From DATNIC01 sp035604635 (GTDB lineage Bacteria; Vulcanimicrobiota; Vulcanimicrobiia; Vulcanimicrobiales; Vulcanimicrobiaceae), in assembly GCA_035604635.1 (NCBI GenBank), contig DATNIC010000003.1:23407-87406 (forward strand): DNA of 64,000 bases, written 5' to 3'. Within the stretch, counting starts at the first letter, position 1. Each line of letters opens with the position of its first letter. The position numbers and the translations under genes were made by a program. The notes under the pieces are model-generated. The model was not told the DNA's origin. It made no database searches and saw only the letters and a list, made by a program, of their open reading frames with translations. Below are positions 37,587 through 45,735 of this stretch, piece after piece.

Positions 37587-38704
37587 CGACGCAACGTATC
37601 TTCGTCTCGACCGGCGAAGCGTCGGGCGAATTGGCGGCGGTCGAGCTTGCCGCCGCGATGCGGACGATCGAACCGGAGCTCGCGTTCGAAGGGATCGGCG
37701 CGCAGCGGATGCGCGATGCGGGCTTTGCGCTGCGTTGGGATACGCGGGGCTGGGCAAGCCTGGGGCCGATCGAAGCCCTCGCGAAGATTCCCAAGCTGCT
37801 TGCGCTCAATTTGATCACGGCCGCGGAACTGCGCGCGCGGCCGCCCAGTCTCGTCGTGCTGATCGACTTCGGCGCAGTCAACCTGCGGCTGGCCCGTCAG
37901 CTGAGGCGGACCGGCTACGCCGGTCCCATCTGTTATTATTTTCCGCCGGCTGCGTGGCTTGACGATGCCAAACGCGCGCGCATGGTCGCGCGCGCCTGCG
38001 TTGCGGTGACGCCGTTTGCGCACCAGCGCGATTTCTACGCATCGCTGGGGTTGCCGATTCACCATTTCGGCCATCCGCTCGTCTCGACGATTCCCGAGCG
38101 CCCGCCGCGCCCGCGTCCCGCGCCCGACGGCGGGCGCATCGCGATCCTCCCAGGCAGCCGCCGCGGCGAGCTGGAGCGGCACGCGCTGCTGCTGTTTGAA
38201 GCAGCGCGGCTTCTGCGGATTCACCGGCCCAGGGCGGAATTCGTCATAGGCGCAGCGGATGACGAAGCCGAGCATAGGCTCGCGGGTCTGGCCCGCGCGT
38301 TTACCGAGCTGCCGGTCAGGATGATCCGCGGAGCGCGTGCCGCGCTCGACGATGCCGATGCAGCGTGGATCGCGTCGGGGACAGCCGTCCTCGAAGCGGC
38401 GCTGCTGGGCGTCCCGACCGTCGCGCTTTACATCGTCTCGCGCATGCAGGAACGGATGGCGCGGCGCCTCGTCAAACGTGCGAGTTTGAAGTATCTGACC
38501 TTGCCGAACCTCGTCCTCGATGCGCCCGTCGTCCCGGAACTCTGGCAGGAGCAGGTAACGCAAATCAGTCTCGTCGACGCGCTCGAGCGCGTCTTGGAGG
38601 ATACGGACGGTCAGCGAGCGTCCTTTGCGCAGCTGCGCGCGGCGCTCGGTCCCCCGGACGCCCTGGGACGAACTGCGGCGTTCGCAGTCGAACTCGCGAG
38701 ATAG
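37583..38704 (+). CDS. lpxB: Lipid-A-disaccharide synthase, non-standard start
   Basis: A 373-residue GT19 glycosyltransferase that joins UDP-diacyl-GlcN and lipid X. Visible: RIFVSTGEASGELAAVELAA at the N-terminus, ICYYFPPAAWLDDAKRARM, IAILPGSRRGELERH, and IASGTAVLEAALLGVPTVAL. The conserved STGEASGE strand is in frame but upstream of the first standard start (TTG 37631). No ATG/GTG/TTG/CTG precedes it nearby. I set the start at GTA 37583, which overlaps the lpxA stop as GTAG; ACG at 37589 is an equal possibility. Its stop overlaps the next gene. Confidence 0.9.
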   Translation, partial: VATQRIFVSTGEASGELAAVELAAAMRTIEPELAFEGIGAQRMRDAGFALRWDTRGWASLGPIEALAKIPKLLALNLITAAELRARPPSLVVLIDFGAVNLRLARQLRRTGYAGPICYYFPPAAWLDDAKRARMVARACVAVTPFAHQRDFYASLGLPIHHFGHPLVSTIPERPPRPRPAPDGGRIAILPGSRRGELERHALLLFEAARLLRIHRPRAEFVIGAADDEAEHRLAGLARAFTELPVRMIRGARAALDDADAAWIASGTAVLEAALLGVPTVALYIVSRMQERMARRLVKRASLKYLTLPNLVLDAPVVPELWQEQVTQISLVDALERVLEDTDGQRASFAQLRAALGPPDALGRTAAFAVELAR

Positions 38705-39432
38705 TGCGCATCTACCACACGTCCGACTTACACGACCATCGTGGGATCGTAGAACCGTTGCGCGCGCTGCGGGCGCGCGCTCCGGGGCTGCTCGTCGATT
38801 GCGGTGACGCGCTTCGCGGCAGCCAGACTGTCTATTTCCGCAGCGAGCCGATCCTCGGTGAACTCGACGACGCGGCCTACGATGTCGCGGCCGTCGGCAA
38901 CCGCGAGTTTCACTATCTGCTCCCCCTGATGGTCGCCCGGTTGCGCAAAATGCACCATCCGGTCGTTTGCGCGAACCTCGTCGATCTGCGCGGCCGCCCG
39001 CTCCCGTTCGTCCCCTCGCTCGATCTTCAGCTGGACGACGAGCGCGGAAGATCGAACGTCCGGCTGTTCGGCTTACTCGTCCCGCAGTATCGCGTCGGGA
39101 GCCCGTGGGAGCGCATCTTCGGTTGGCGCTTCCTCGATCCGCATGCAACCGCGGCCGACATCGCGCAGCAGACACCGAGCGGGACGACGTTGATCGCGCT
39201 CTCGCATCTGGGGCTGCGCGCCGATCGCGAGCTGGCAGGACGCGTCCCGCGCTTGGACCTGATCCTCGGCGGACACAGCCACGATACGCTCGCCGCGCCG
39301 GAGTACGTCGGTCCCGTCCCCATCGTCCACGCCGGGCCGTACGGACACTACGTTTCGCGCACCGAGCTCGTCCGCGACGGCGCGCGAGCAAGGATCGCGT
39401 CGTACGAGCTGCTTCCGCTGTTAGCAGCGTAA
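38704..39432 (+). CDS. Calcineurin-like metallophosphoesterase (possible lipid A pathway hydrolase)
   Basis: A 242-residue metallophosphoesterase with all metal-site blocks: YHTSDLHDH, LLVDCGDALRGS, VGNREFHYLL, IALSHLGLR, LILGGHSHD and IVHAGPYGHY. The motif set is closest to the UshA/5'-nucleotidase branch. Its size, GNREF block and place between two lpxB-type genes suggest it might supply the otherwise missing UDP-2,3-diacylglucosamine pyrophosphatase step (LpxH role). That is an inference. GTG at 38704 overlaps the lpxB stop. Confidence 0.8.
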   Translation: MRIYHTSDLHDHRGIVEPLRALRARAPGLLVDCGDALRGSQTVYFRSEPILGELDDAAYDVAAVGNREFHYLLPLMVARLRKMHHPVVCANLVDLRGRPLPFVPSLDLQLDDERGRSNVRLFGLLVPQYRVGSPWERIFGWRFLDPHATAADIAQQTPSGTTLIALSHLGLRADRELAGRVPRLDLILGGHSHDTLAAPEYVGPVPIVHAGPYGHYVSRTELVRDGARARIASYELLPLLAA

Positions 39433-39437
39433 CGGCA

Positions 39438-40586
39438 GTGAGCGTCCTCTTCGTGACGAACGGACATGGCGAAGCCGCGATCGGCGCACGGATCGCGCGC
39501 GACGTGCGCGCGCTTGGTCTCGACGTGGACCACTTTCCACTCGTGGGGACCGGATTCGAGGCACCGAGCTTCCCGGAGATCGGCCCGCGCGAGCGGTTGC
39601 CGAGCGGCGGGCTCGTCGCGATGGGCAATGTCGGCAACTTCGCGCGCGATCTGCGCGCCGGTTTCTTGCGCTTGTTGCGCCGGCAGCGGGCGTTCTTGCG
39701 CGCGTCGGCGGGCCGCTACGCTGTCGTTGTTGCGGTCGGCGACGTCTACGCATTGGCGATGGCATATTGCGCGCGCACGCCGACCGTTTTCGTGGGGACT
39801 GCGAAGAGCGACTATGTCGCGCCGTACGGCTGGCTCGAGCGCCGATTCATGCGGAGAGCCGCCGTGCGCTTCGTACGGGACGAGCGGACGGCGGGCGCGC
39901 TGCGCGCTCGAGGTCTCTCCGCAACTGCGGCCAACGTGATCGTCGATTTGGCATCCGATGCGGGCGCGTATCCGTGGCCGTCGGGGGCCGAGCGGCTCGT
40001 CCTCTTGCCCGGGAGTCGCGAGGATGGCTACGGCGACGCGGTGCTGTTGTTGCGCGTCGTCCGTCTAGTTGCCCTCGAGCGACCCGTTTACGCGATGCTC
40101 TCGATTGCGGCCTCGCTCGATCCGGCGCGAATGGCGTGCGCGCTCGAGGACGACGGCTGGACGATAACGCCCGGTGCGGACGACGAGCCGTTCGTCGCAT
40201 CTTTAGAAGGAAAGCCGTTCGCGACCGCATGGCGGGGCGACATCAGCGCGCTCTTCCCCGGCGCGACGCTCGCGCTCGGTCAGGCCGGGACGGCGAACGA
40301 AGCCGCCGCCGCGAGCGGCCTGCCGGTCGTTGCCCTCGAGACGCGCCGTTCGGGTCGCGAAGGATGGTACCGCATGCGGCAAGCCGGCTTGCTCGGAGCC
40401 GCGCTCGACATCGTCCCCGGCGATCCCGCGCAGGCGGCTGCGTCCATCCTGCGGCTGCTCGGCGATCCCGCGCGTCGCGCCGAGATGGGCGCGACGGGAC
40501 GCGCTCGGATGGGCCCGGCGGGTGCGGCGGTGCAGGTTGCGCGTGCGATAGCCGAACTCGCCGCGCGAGGTCATGGAGATGTTTGA
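39438..40586 (+). CDS. LpxB-related (lipid-A-disaccharide synthase-like) protein
   Basis: A 382-residue GT-B fold protein distantly related to LpxB. It has VLFVTNGHGEAAIGARIARD at the N-terminus, VFVGTAKSDYVAPYG, VLLPGSREDGYGDA in place of the LpxB PGSR motif, and LALGQAGTANEAAAASGLPV in the donor-site region. The family has been described from cyanobacteria and related phyla without a proven reaction. GTG at 39438, 5 bp after the phosphoesterase; its end overlaps the O-antigen ligase gene by 14 nt. Confidence 0.8.
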   Translation: MSVLFVTNGHGEAAIGARIARDVRALGLDVDHFPLVGTGFEAPSFPEIGPRERLPSGGLVAMGNVGNFARDLRAGFLRLLRRQRAFLRASAGRYAVVVAVGDVYALAMAYCARTPTVFVGTAKSDYVAPYGWLERRFMRRAAVRFVRDERTAGALRARGLSATAANVIVDLASDAGAYPWPSGAERLVLLPGSREDGYGDAVLLLRVVRLVALERPVYAMLSIAASLDPARMACALEDDGWTITPGADDEPFVASLEGKPFATAWRGDISALFPGATLALGQAGTANEAAAASGLPVVALETRRSGREGWYRMRQAGLLGAALDIVPGDPAQAAASILRLLGDPARRAEMGATGRARMGPAGAAVQVARAIAELAARGHGDV

Positions 40587-41805
40587 GCGACACGCACGAC
40601 TCGCCGCCGTTGCGATCGCGGCGACGTTTGCTTTTTTCCCGCTCTATTCGTCGCTCGGCTTGCTATACACCGATCCGCACAACTCGGCGCTCCCGCCGAG
40701 CGTGTGGCTCGTTCCGCGCACGATCGATTGGCTTTTCGTCGTCGTTGCCGGAGCGTCGTTTCTGATCATCCTAGCGGCAGCGACGCGCTGGCGCCGGCCG
40801 CTGCCGGAATTGTTTTGGCCGGGCTGCGCGGGGACGTGCGCGTTTGCCGTCCCGGCGATCTTCGGTTTCGAGCCGGCCGGCGGCCTCACGTACGCCTTCG
40901 GCTTCTTCGTTTGGATGATCGGTGCCAATGCACTCCTCGAGTTGCGCCGGCGCGTCGTTTGGCTGACCGATGCCTGCGCCGCTTCGTTCCTTGCCAGCGG
41001 CGCGCTCGCGTGTTTGCTCGCCGTCGTACTGGTCGCGCTGCGCCGCCCCGCCGACGTCTACGCTTTCCATCACGGCCGCGCCGTCGGGACGTTCCTCAAT
41101 ACGAACGAACTCGCCGGATACGCGGTCGTCTTGTGCGCGACTGCGGCCGGCTTCGTCCTGGCTGCACGCACGCATGCGATGCGTGCGCTTGCGCTCGGGG
41201 CCTTCGTCTGCGGTTTTGTTGCACTCGTGTTGACGTTTTCGCGCTCCGGTTTCATCGGCGCCGTCGTCGCCACGCTCGTCTTCCTCGTTGCGCTCCGACC
41301 GAGGTGGAACGTCGCCCTGCCGAGCGCGGCGCTCGTGATCGCGCTGCTCGCGGGTGCGGTCGTCTTCGATGCCCACCACAATCCGTCGGAGAACCTCTCG
41401 CGCCTCCCGGCGTGGGCCGCCGGCTGGCGCACGTTCGAGCTCTTTCCGTTGAGCGGCGTCGGTGCGATCGCGTACTACCGTACCTATCCGTTTATCCGCC
41501 CGCCGGACGGGCCGCCGCCCGGGACGCCGATCTCGTTCGATCCGCACGATATCTTCCTCACCTTGCTCTCGGAACTGGGGGTGCTCGGGACCGGCTTGTT
41601 CGCGTACATGTGGTGGCGCTGGGCCGTCCTCTACCGTGCCGCGCTCATCCGGGCCGCGCCTCGCAACCGGACCTTGGCGCTCGCGATCGGCGCCGGGCTT
41701 GCGGGGTTGTGGGCGGTCTCCGTATTCAACACGCTGAGCATCGTGTTTGCGCTGTGGACGAACTTCATGGCCCTGGCGCTCGTTACGGCCGAAGATGACG
41801 CATGA
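40573..41805 (+). CDS. O-antigen ligase / polymerase (Wzy/WaaL-like) membrane protein
   Basis: A 410-residue polytopic inner-membrane protein with about ten hydrophobic segments. A large loop carries the family's conserved region: GVGAIAYYRTYPF and FDPHDIFLTLLSELGVLGTG, plus FLNTNELAGYAVVLC earlier. Such proteins ligate or polymerise O-antigen or other glycans on lipid carriers. Specific activity cannot be assigned. ATG at 40573; its stop overlaps the lptC-like gene. Confidence 0.82.
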   Translation: MEMFERHARLAAVAIAATFAFFPLYSSLGLLYTDPHNSALPPSVWLVPRTIDWLFVVVAGASFLIILAAATRWRRPLPELFWPGCAGTCAFAVPAIFGFEPAGGLTYAFGFFVWMIGANALLELRRRVVWLTDACAASFLASGALACLLAVVLVALRRPADVYAFHHGRAVGTFLNTNELAGYAVVLCATAAGFVLAARTHAMRALALGAFVCGFVALVLTFSRSGFIGAVVATLVFLVALRPRWNVALPSAALVIALLAGAVVFDAHHNPSENLSRLPAWAAGWRTFELFPLSGVGAIAYYRTYPFIRPPDGPPPGTPISFDPHDIFLTLLSELGVLGTGLFAYMWWRWAVLYRAALIRAAPRNRTLALAIGAGLAGLWAVSVFNTLSIVFALWTNFMALALVTAEDDA

Positions 41806-42350
41806 TCGTCCGTAGTCTCCTCGCCGGCGCTTTGCTAACGCTCCTCTGCGGCTGCGAGTCGACGGGTGGGGGAGGCCCTGCCCAGACCCCCGCCCCGACG
41901 CAGCCCGCGGTCCCGGTTCACGTCGAAACCCACGGCGACGCCCTCCATCCTGCGACGTTTACCGCGAGCGAGCACAACCGGCGCGTCTACCTTGTCACGG
42001 CGAAGTCGAGCGTCGGCGACCGTCTGGGTGACGGCAGTTTCATCGTTGCGCTCTCGCAGCCGCACGTGACGTTTTTTGAACGGACCGGCAAGACGCTGAT
42101 CGGCGATTCGCCGAAGGCCGTCGTCACGGAGAGGGACAAGACGATCATGATGAGCGGCGGCGTAACGGCGCGGACGCAGGATGGAGCGGTTTTGACTTGC
42201 GATACGTTGACCTACGACGGACGGGTCGAGCGTATTCACGGTGAAGGTAACGTCGTGCTGACCAGTGCACGCGGCGACCGCTTGACCGGCGACACGATCG
42301 ACGGCGACGTCCGCCTCAACCACGTCACGGTCAATAGCAGCCCTCGATGA
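41802..42350 (+). CDS. LptC/LptA-like LPS-transport lipoprotein
   Basis: A 182-residue protein with a lipoprotein signal peptide (LLAGALLTLLCGC). A Pro/Thr linker is followed by a beta-jellyroll OstA-type domain (KAVVTERDKTIMMSGGVTAR ... LTCDTLTYDGRVERIHGEGN). LptC and LptA proteins pass LPS across the periplasm; position next to lptB and lptF/G supports this role. Family resemblance is moderate. ATG at 41802. Its TGA stop overlaps an ATG (42347) of the small frame in repeat copy C. Confidence 0.75.
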   Translation: MIVRSLLAGALLTLLCGCESTGGGGPAQTPAPTQPAVPVHVETHGDALHPATFTASEHNRRVYLVTAKSSVGDRLGDGSFIVALSQPHVTFFERTGKTLIGDSPKAVVTERDKTIMMSGGVTARTQDGAVLTCDTLTYDGRVERIHGEGNVVLTSARGDRLTGDTIDGDVRLNHVTVNSSPR

Positions 42351-42529
42351 AACAGTACTTTAGCGCCCCCTCGGGGCATCGTGCTTTCATCGTAATGATG
42401 AGGGGCGCTACGGTCGGGGGCCCCAAAGCGAAGCTTTGGGGGGCGGAGCGAGCACGGATGCGAGCCTGTCGCACAGCACAGGATGTGCGCTGGTGCGACC
42501 GGAGGCTCGGCCGGAGCGCCTTTCAATGA
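42347..42529 (+). CDS. Possible small protein encoded by repeat copy C (60 aa)
   Basis: An open frame whose ATG overlaps the lptC-like stop (ATGA) and whose TGA overlaps the lptB ATG (ATGA), so it fits perfectly into the operon's coupling pattern. The product begins MKQYFSAPSGHRAFIVMMRG and shares the APSG...MRG..V.GP.AK pattern with frames in copies A, D and E. It could be a real translational-coupling peptide, or only an RNA element that happens to be open. No known domain. Confidence 0.3.
   Translation: MKQYFSAPSGHRAFIVMMRGATVGGPKAKLWGAERARMRACRTAQDVRWCDRRLGRSAFQ
42359..42520 (+). repeat. Structured leader repeat, copy C (upstream of lptB, enlarged 3' domain)
   Basis: Helix 1 pairs TAGCGCCCC (42361-42369) with GGGGCGCTA (42402-42410). 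Helix 2 is CCCCAAAGC-GAA-GCTTTGGGG (42421-42441); both are sequence variants at the same register as the other copies. The 3' domain is expanded by about 55 nt forming nested stems CGAGCC/GGCTCG (42461-42466/42504-42509), GTCGCAC/GTGCGAC (42468-42474/42493-42499) and GCACA/TGTGC. GGAG is retained, and it ends 5 nt before the lptB ATG. Confidence 0.85.
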
Positions 42530-43272
42530 ACGGCAGTTCTCAGCGCATCGTTTTGCGCGATCTGGTCAAGCGCTACGGGTCACGTGTGGTCGTCAACGGG
42601 GTCAGCGCGACCGTGAACAATGGCGAAGTCGTCGGCCTGCTCGGGCCCAACGGCGCCGGGAAGACGACGACGTTTTATATGGTCGTCGGCGTGATCCGTC
42701 CCGACGGCGGGTCGGTCGCACTCGAGGGCGACGGCGCGCTCGTCGAGCTGACGGACCAGCCTATGCACGAACGCGCGCGCGCCGGGATCGGCTATCTCGC
42801 GCAGGAGAACTCGATCTTTCGCAAACTCTCGGTCGGTGACAATTTGCGCTTGATCTGGGAGATGAACGGCGTCTCGCACGCCGAGCAGGAGGCCCGGCTG
42901 CCGGGACTGCTCGACGAGTTCGGACTGGGCCGCTTGATCGACGCGCGCGGCGACAGCCTCTCGGGCGGCGAACGGCGGCGGGTCGAAATCGCGCGCGCGA
43001 TGGCGACCGAGCCGTCCTTCCTGCTGCTCGACGAGCCGTTTACCGGGATCGATCCGATCGCCGTCGCCGACATTCAAACGATGATCCGCCAACTGCGCGA
43101 GCGCGGGCTCGGCATCCTCATCACGGATCATCAGGTGCGCGAGACGCTCGCCATCGTCGACCGCGCCTACATCCTCAACGATGGGAAGATCGAGGTCGCG
43201 GGGACGGCGCAAGAGGTCTTGGAGAGCCCGGTCGCCCGCAAGTTCTACCTCGGCGAAGGCTTCCGGCTGTGA
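42526..43272 (+). CDS. lptB: LPS export ABC transporter ATPase LptB
   Basis: A 248-residue ABC ATPase that powers LPS extraction from the inner membrane. Walker A is LLGPNGAGKTTTFYMVVG, Q-loop LAQENSIFRKLSV, signature LSGGERRRVEIARA, Walker B LLLDEPFTGIDP, H-loop ITDHQVRETL. The IFRKLSV and TDHxVRETL features are characteristic of LptB. ATG at 42526, 5 nt after repeat copy C. It is coupled to the permease by GTGA overlap. Confidence 0.95.
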   Translation: MNGSSQRIVLRDLVKRYGSRVVVNGVSATVNNGEVVGLLGPNGAGKTTTFYMVVGVIRPDGGSVALEGDGALVELTDQPMHERARAGIGYLAQENSIFRKLSVGDNLRLIWEMNGVSHAEQEARLPGLLDEFGLGRLIDARGDSLSGGERRRVEIARAMATEPSFLLLDEPFTGIDPIAVADIQTMIRQLRERGLGILITDHQVRETLAIVDRAYILNDGKIEVAGTAQEVLESPVARKFYLGEGFRL

Positions 43273-44405
43273 GCGTCGCCGTGCATCGCGAGCATCCGTT
43301 GACCGCGGGCTTTTCACGCCTCACGATCCTGGACCGCTACATGTTGGCCGAGCTCGGCGGGCCGTTCACGTTCGGGCTCTCGGCCTTCACGCTGATCTTG
43401 GTCGCGACGCAGCTGCTCGCCATAGCAAGATTCGTTTCCGACGAGCACGCGCCGCTCCTGATCGCGATCGAATACTTCCTCTGGGGCCTCCCGCAAGTCC
43501 TGATCTACGTCATCCCGATGGCGCTCTTGCTCGGCGTACTGCTTACGATGCAGCGACTCTCCGGCGACAGCGAGATCACCGCGATGAAGGCCGGCGGGAT
43601 CAGCCTGTACCGGATCGTCGCGGCACTGATCGTCGTCGGCGTCGTTGCTTCGTTCGTCGGCCTGTTCCTTCAGGAAAAGATCGTCCCGATCGCGACGGAC
43701 CAGGCGGCATATCTGCGCGAGATCGTCATCAAGCACATCACGATCAACAGCAACCTCACCGTCATCACGGCGCTCCCGGGCGGCGGCAAACAACTGACCG
43801 TCGCGGCTGCGATGGAGCCCGCGACACAGGCGCTGCTCAACGTCACCGTCATACAGTACGATCGCGACCAGCGCCCGCAGGAGATCGTCTTTAGCAAACG
43901 CGCCGACTACGACGCGCCGACGTGGCGCTTCTCGAACGCGACGACGTACCATTTTGATCCCGACGGCTCGACGTTTTCGAGCATAGATCCGGTTCTACGA
44001 GTCGATGTGGGCGAGGCGCCGGGCCAATTCGTGCGCCGCGCTGCTCAGGACAACCCGGAGGATATGAGCCGGGCGGAGATTCGGGCGGTGCTGACGTCAG
44101 GGCGACTCTCCGCGGATCAGTTCCGCACCTATTACGCGATCTATCAGGCGAAGCTGGCGCGGCCGTTTGCAGCACTGGTCTTCGTCTTGATTGCGATTCC
44201 GTTCGGTTTGCGCCCGGCGCGCGGCGGCGGCCCGAGCCTCGGATTCGGTCTCGCGGTTGCGATCGTCTTCATCTACTACGTGATCGCCACGGTGTTCTTG
44301 AGCATCGGCGGTGTGAGTCTGGGACTGGCGACGATCGCCGCGTGGACCCCGAACCTCCTGTTTTCGGCGATGGGCGTCTACTTGTTGCGCAGGGCTGCTT
44401 CGTGA
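43269..44405 (+). CDS. LptF/LptG-family LPS export permease
   Basis: A 378-residue permease with the family layout: three N-terminal transmembrane helices (around residues 30-130, including IYVIPMALLLGVLLTMQRLS), a periplasmic beta-jellyroll domain (residues 150-290), and three C-terminal helices (RPFAALVFVLIAIPFGLRPA ...). The DSEITAMKAGG coupling segment is present. Only one LptF/G gene is in the window, so it may form a homodimer or pair with a distant partner. GTG at 43269. Confidence 0.92.
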   Translation: MSVAVHREHPLTAGFSRLTILDRYMLAELGGPFTFGLSAFTLILVATQLLAIARFVSDEHAPLLIAIEYFLWGLPQVLIYVIPMALLLGVLLTMQRLSGDSEITAMKAGGISLYRIVAALIVVGVVASFVGLFLQEKIVPIATDQAAYLREIVIKHITINSNLTVITALPGGGKQLTVAAAMEPATQALLNVTVIQYDRDQRPQEIVFSKRADYDAPTWRFSNATTYHFDPDGSTFSSIDPVLRVDVGEAPGQFVRRAAQDNPEDMSRAEIRAVLTSGRLSADQFRTYYAIYQAKLARPFAALVFVLIAIPFGLRPARGGGPSLGFGLAVAIVFIYYVIATVFLSIGGVSLGLATIAAWTPNLLFSAMGVYLLRRAAS

Positions 44406-45334
44406 TCATGCAGATCCTGCGCGGCAGCATCTCCGTGATCAGCATCATGCTGGTTGCGGGATTCATCGCGTACGTCGGCGATCGCGTTGGGCATCAAGTC
44501 GGACGCAGGCGCTTGACCCTTTTCAATTTGCGCCCGCGCCACACGTCGACGATCGTCGCGGTCGCGACGGGAATGCTTATCGCGATGCTCGTCACTTTGA
44601 TCGCGCTCGCTGCGTCGGAATACGTTCAGACCGCTCTCTTCCGCATCGGTGACCTGAATCAGCAGATGCACGAGCTTCAGACGAAGGTCACGAGCCTCCA
44701 GCAGGAAGTCGCCAACACGCGCAACCAGCCGCGCATTCTCCAACTCGGCGAGCCGATTTGGAACGAATTTCTGATCTTGCAGCCGACGCAGTCGGAAGAA
44801 CAGCAGTTCGTGGCGTTGCGCACGTTCTTCGACGAGACGGTGAAGGCTGCCAACAAAGCCTGGCCTCGCGCCGGTTTGCGGCCGTTCCAGCAAACTTCAG
44901 CGGATTCCGAGGTGCAGCGTAAGCTCCGGCAACAACTCAGCCTGCTCGAGCCCGAGCTGACGCGCGCTCCGGTTCTGATCTTGCCGGTCGCCTCGCAGAA
45001 TCTTTTTCGGGGTGACGAAATCGGCTTCGAGTTCGATCAATACCCCGACCTTCGGATCCTCGCGGCGCACGAGGTCGTCGCCTCCGTCGCGGTCTCGGGC
45101 GGAGCGCCGATCGACTTTCCGCGCCTCATCGCCCTTGCGCGCGACGCGTCGATTCGACGCGGTATGCCGCCGCCGTTCGTGACCTTTCCGCTCGTCAACG
45201 GACCGCAGGCGCAGTCGATCGCGCAAGAGGTCGCCCACTCAAAAGGAAACTTTCTCGTCGTCGCAAAGGCGGCGCAAGACACGTATCCGCATTCGCGCGC
45301 GCTCGTCTTGGATTTCGGCATCGAGTCGCGTTGA
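44402..45334 (+). CDS. DUF3084 membrane-anchored protein
   Basis: A 310-residue protein with two N-terminal membrane helices (residues 8-26 and 47-72, separated by RVGHQVGRRRLTLFNLRPRH), a short coiled coil (LNQQMHELQTKVTSLQQEVA) and a globular alpha/beta domain typical of DUF3084. The family is best known from cyanobacteria, has no established function, and often lies next to a RuvC-like gene, as here. GTG at 44402 overlaps the permease stop; an ATG at 44408 is possible. Confidence 0.82.
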   Translation: MIMQILRGSISVISIMLVAGFIAYVGDRVGHQVGRRRLTLFNLRPRHTSTIVAVATGMLIAMLVTLIALAASEYVQTALFRIGDLNQQMHELQTKVTSLQQEVANTRNQPRILQLGEPIWNEFLILQPTQSEEQQFVALRTFFDETVKAANKAWPRAGLRPFQQTSADSEVQRKLRQQLSLLEPELTRAPVLILPVASQNLFRGDEIGFEFDQYPDLRILAAHEVVASVAVSGGAPIDFPRLIALARDASIRRGMPPPFVTFPLVNGPQAQSIAQEVAHSKGNFLVVAKAAQDTYPHSRALVLDFGIESR

Positions 45335-45735
45335 TGCCCGGTCCTGTGCTGGGCATCGATCCGGGGACGCGCAAGTGCGGTTTTGCCGTCGTTGCAGAAC
45401 CGGGCGCAGTGCCGCTGGCGATGGGGATCGAGCCGGTCGAGACGCTGCCGGAGCGCGTCGCTTTGCTCGTTGCGGCTCACGCTCCCAGCGCGATTGCGCT
45501 GGGAGCGGGGACGAACGGGGCAACGGTTGCCCGCGTTCTGGCCGCTACGGGCATCCCGATTCACATCACCGACGAAATCGAGACTACGCTGCGCGCGCGC
45601 GCACGTTACTTCGCCGATCATCCGCCGCGCGGTTGGCGCTGGTTCGTGCCGCGCGGGATGCTCCTTCCGCCGCGCCCGATCGACGATTACGCGGCGCTCC
45701 TCATCGCTGAGCGCTTCTTGTCATCTGGGATATGA
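45334..45735 (+). CDS. RuvC/YqgF-like RNase H-fold nuclease family protein
   Basis: A 133-residue RNase H-fold protein. VLGIDPGTRKCGFAVV is the first acidic strand; IALGAGTNGATVARVLA and PIHITDEIETTLRARARYFA carry further family positions, and DDYAALLIAERFL the terminal acidic helix. It resembles the small Holliday-junction-resolvase-like proteins paired with DUF3084 in cyanobacteria. Substrate unknown. ATG at 45334 (a TTG directly before it overlaps the previous stop). Its 3' end overlaps the convergent DUF4127 gene by 15 bp. Confidence 0.75.
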   Translation: MPGPVLGIDPGTRKCGFAVVAEPGAVPLAMGIEPVETLPERVALLVAAHAPSAIALGAGTNGATVARVLAATGIPIHITDEIETTLRARARYFADHPPRGWRWFVPRGMLLPPRPIDDYAALLIAERFLSSGI

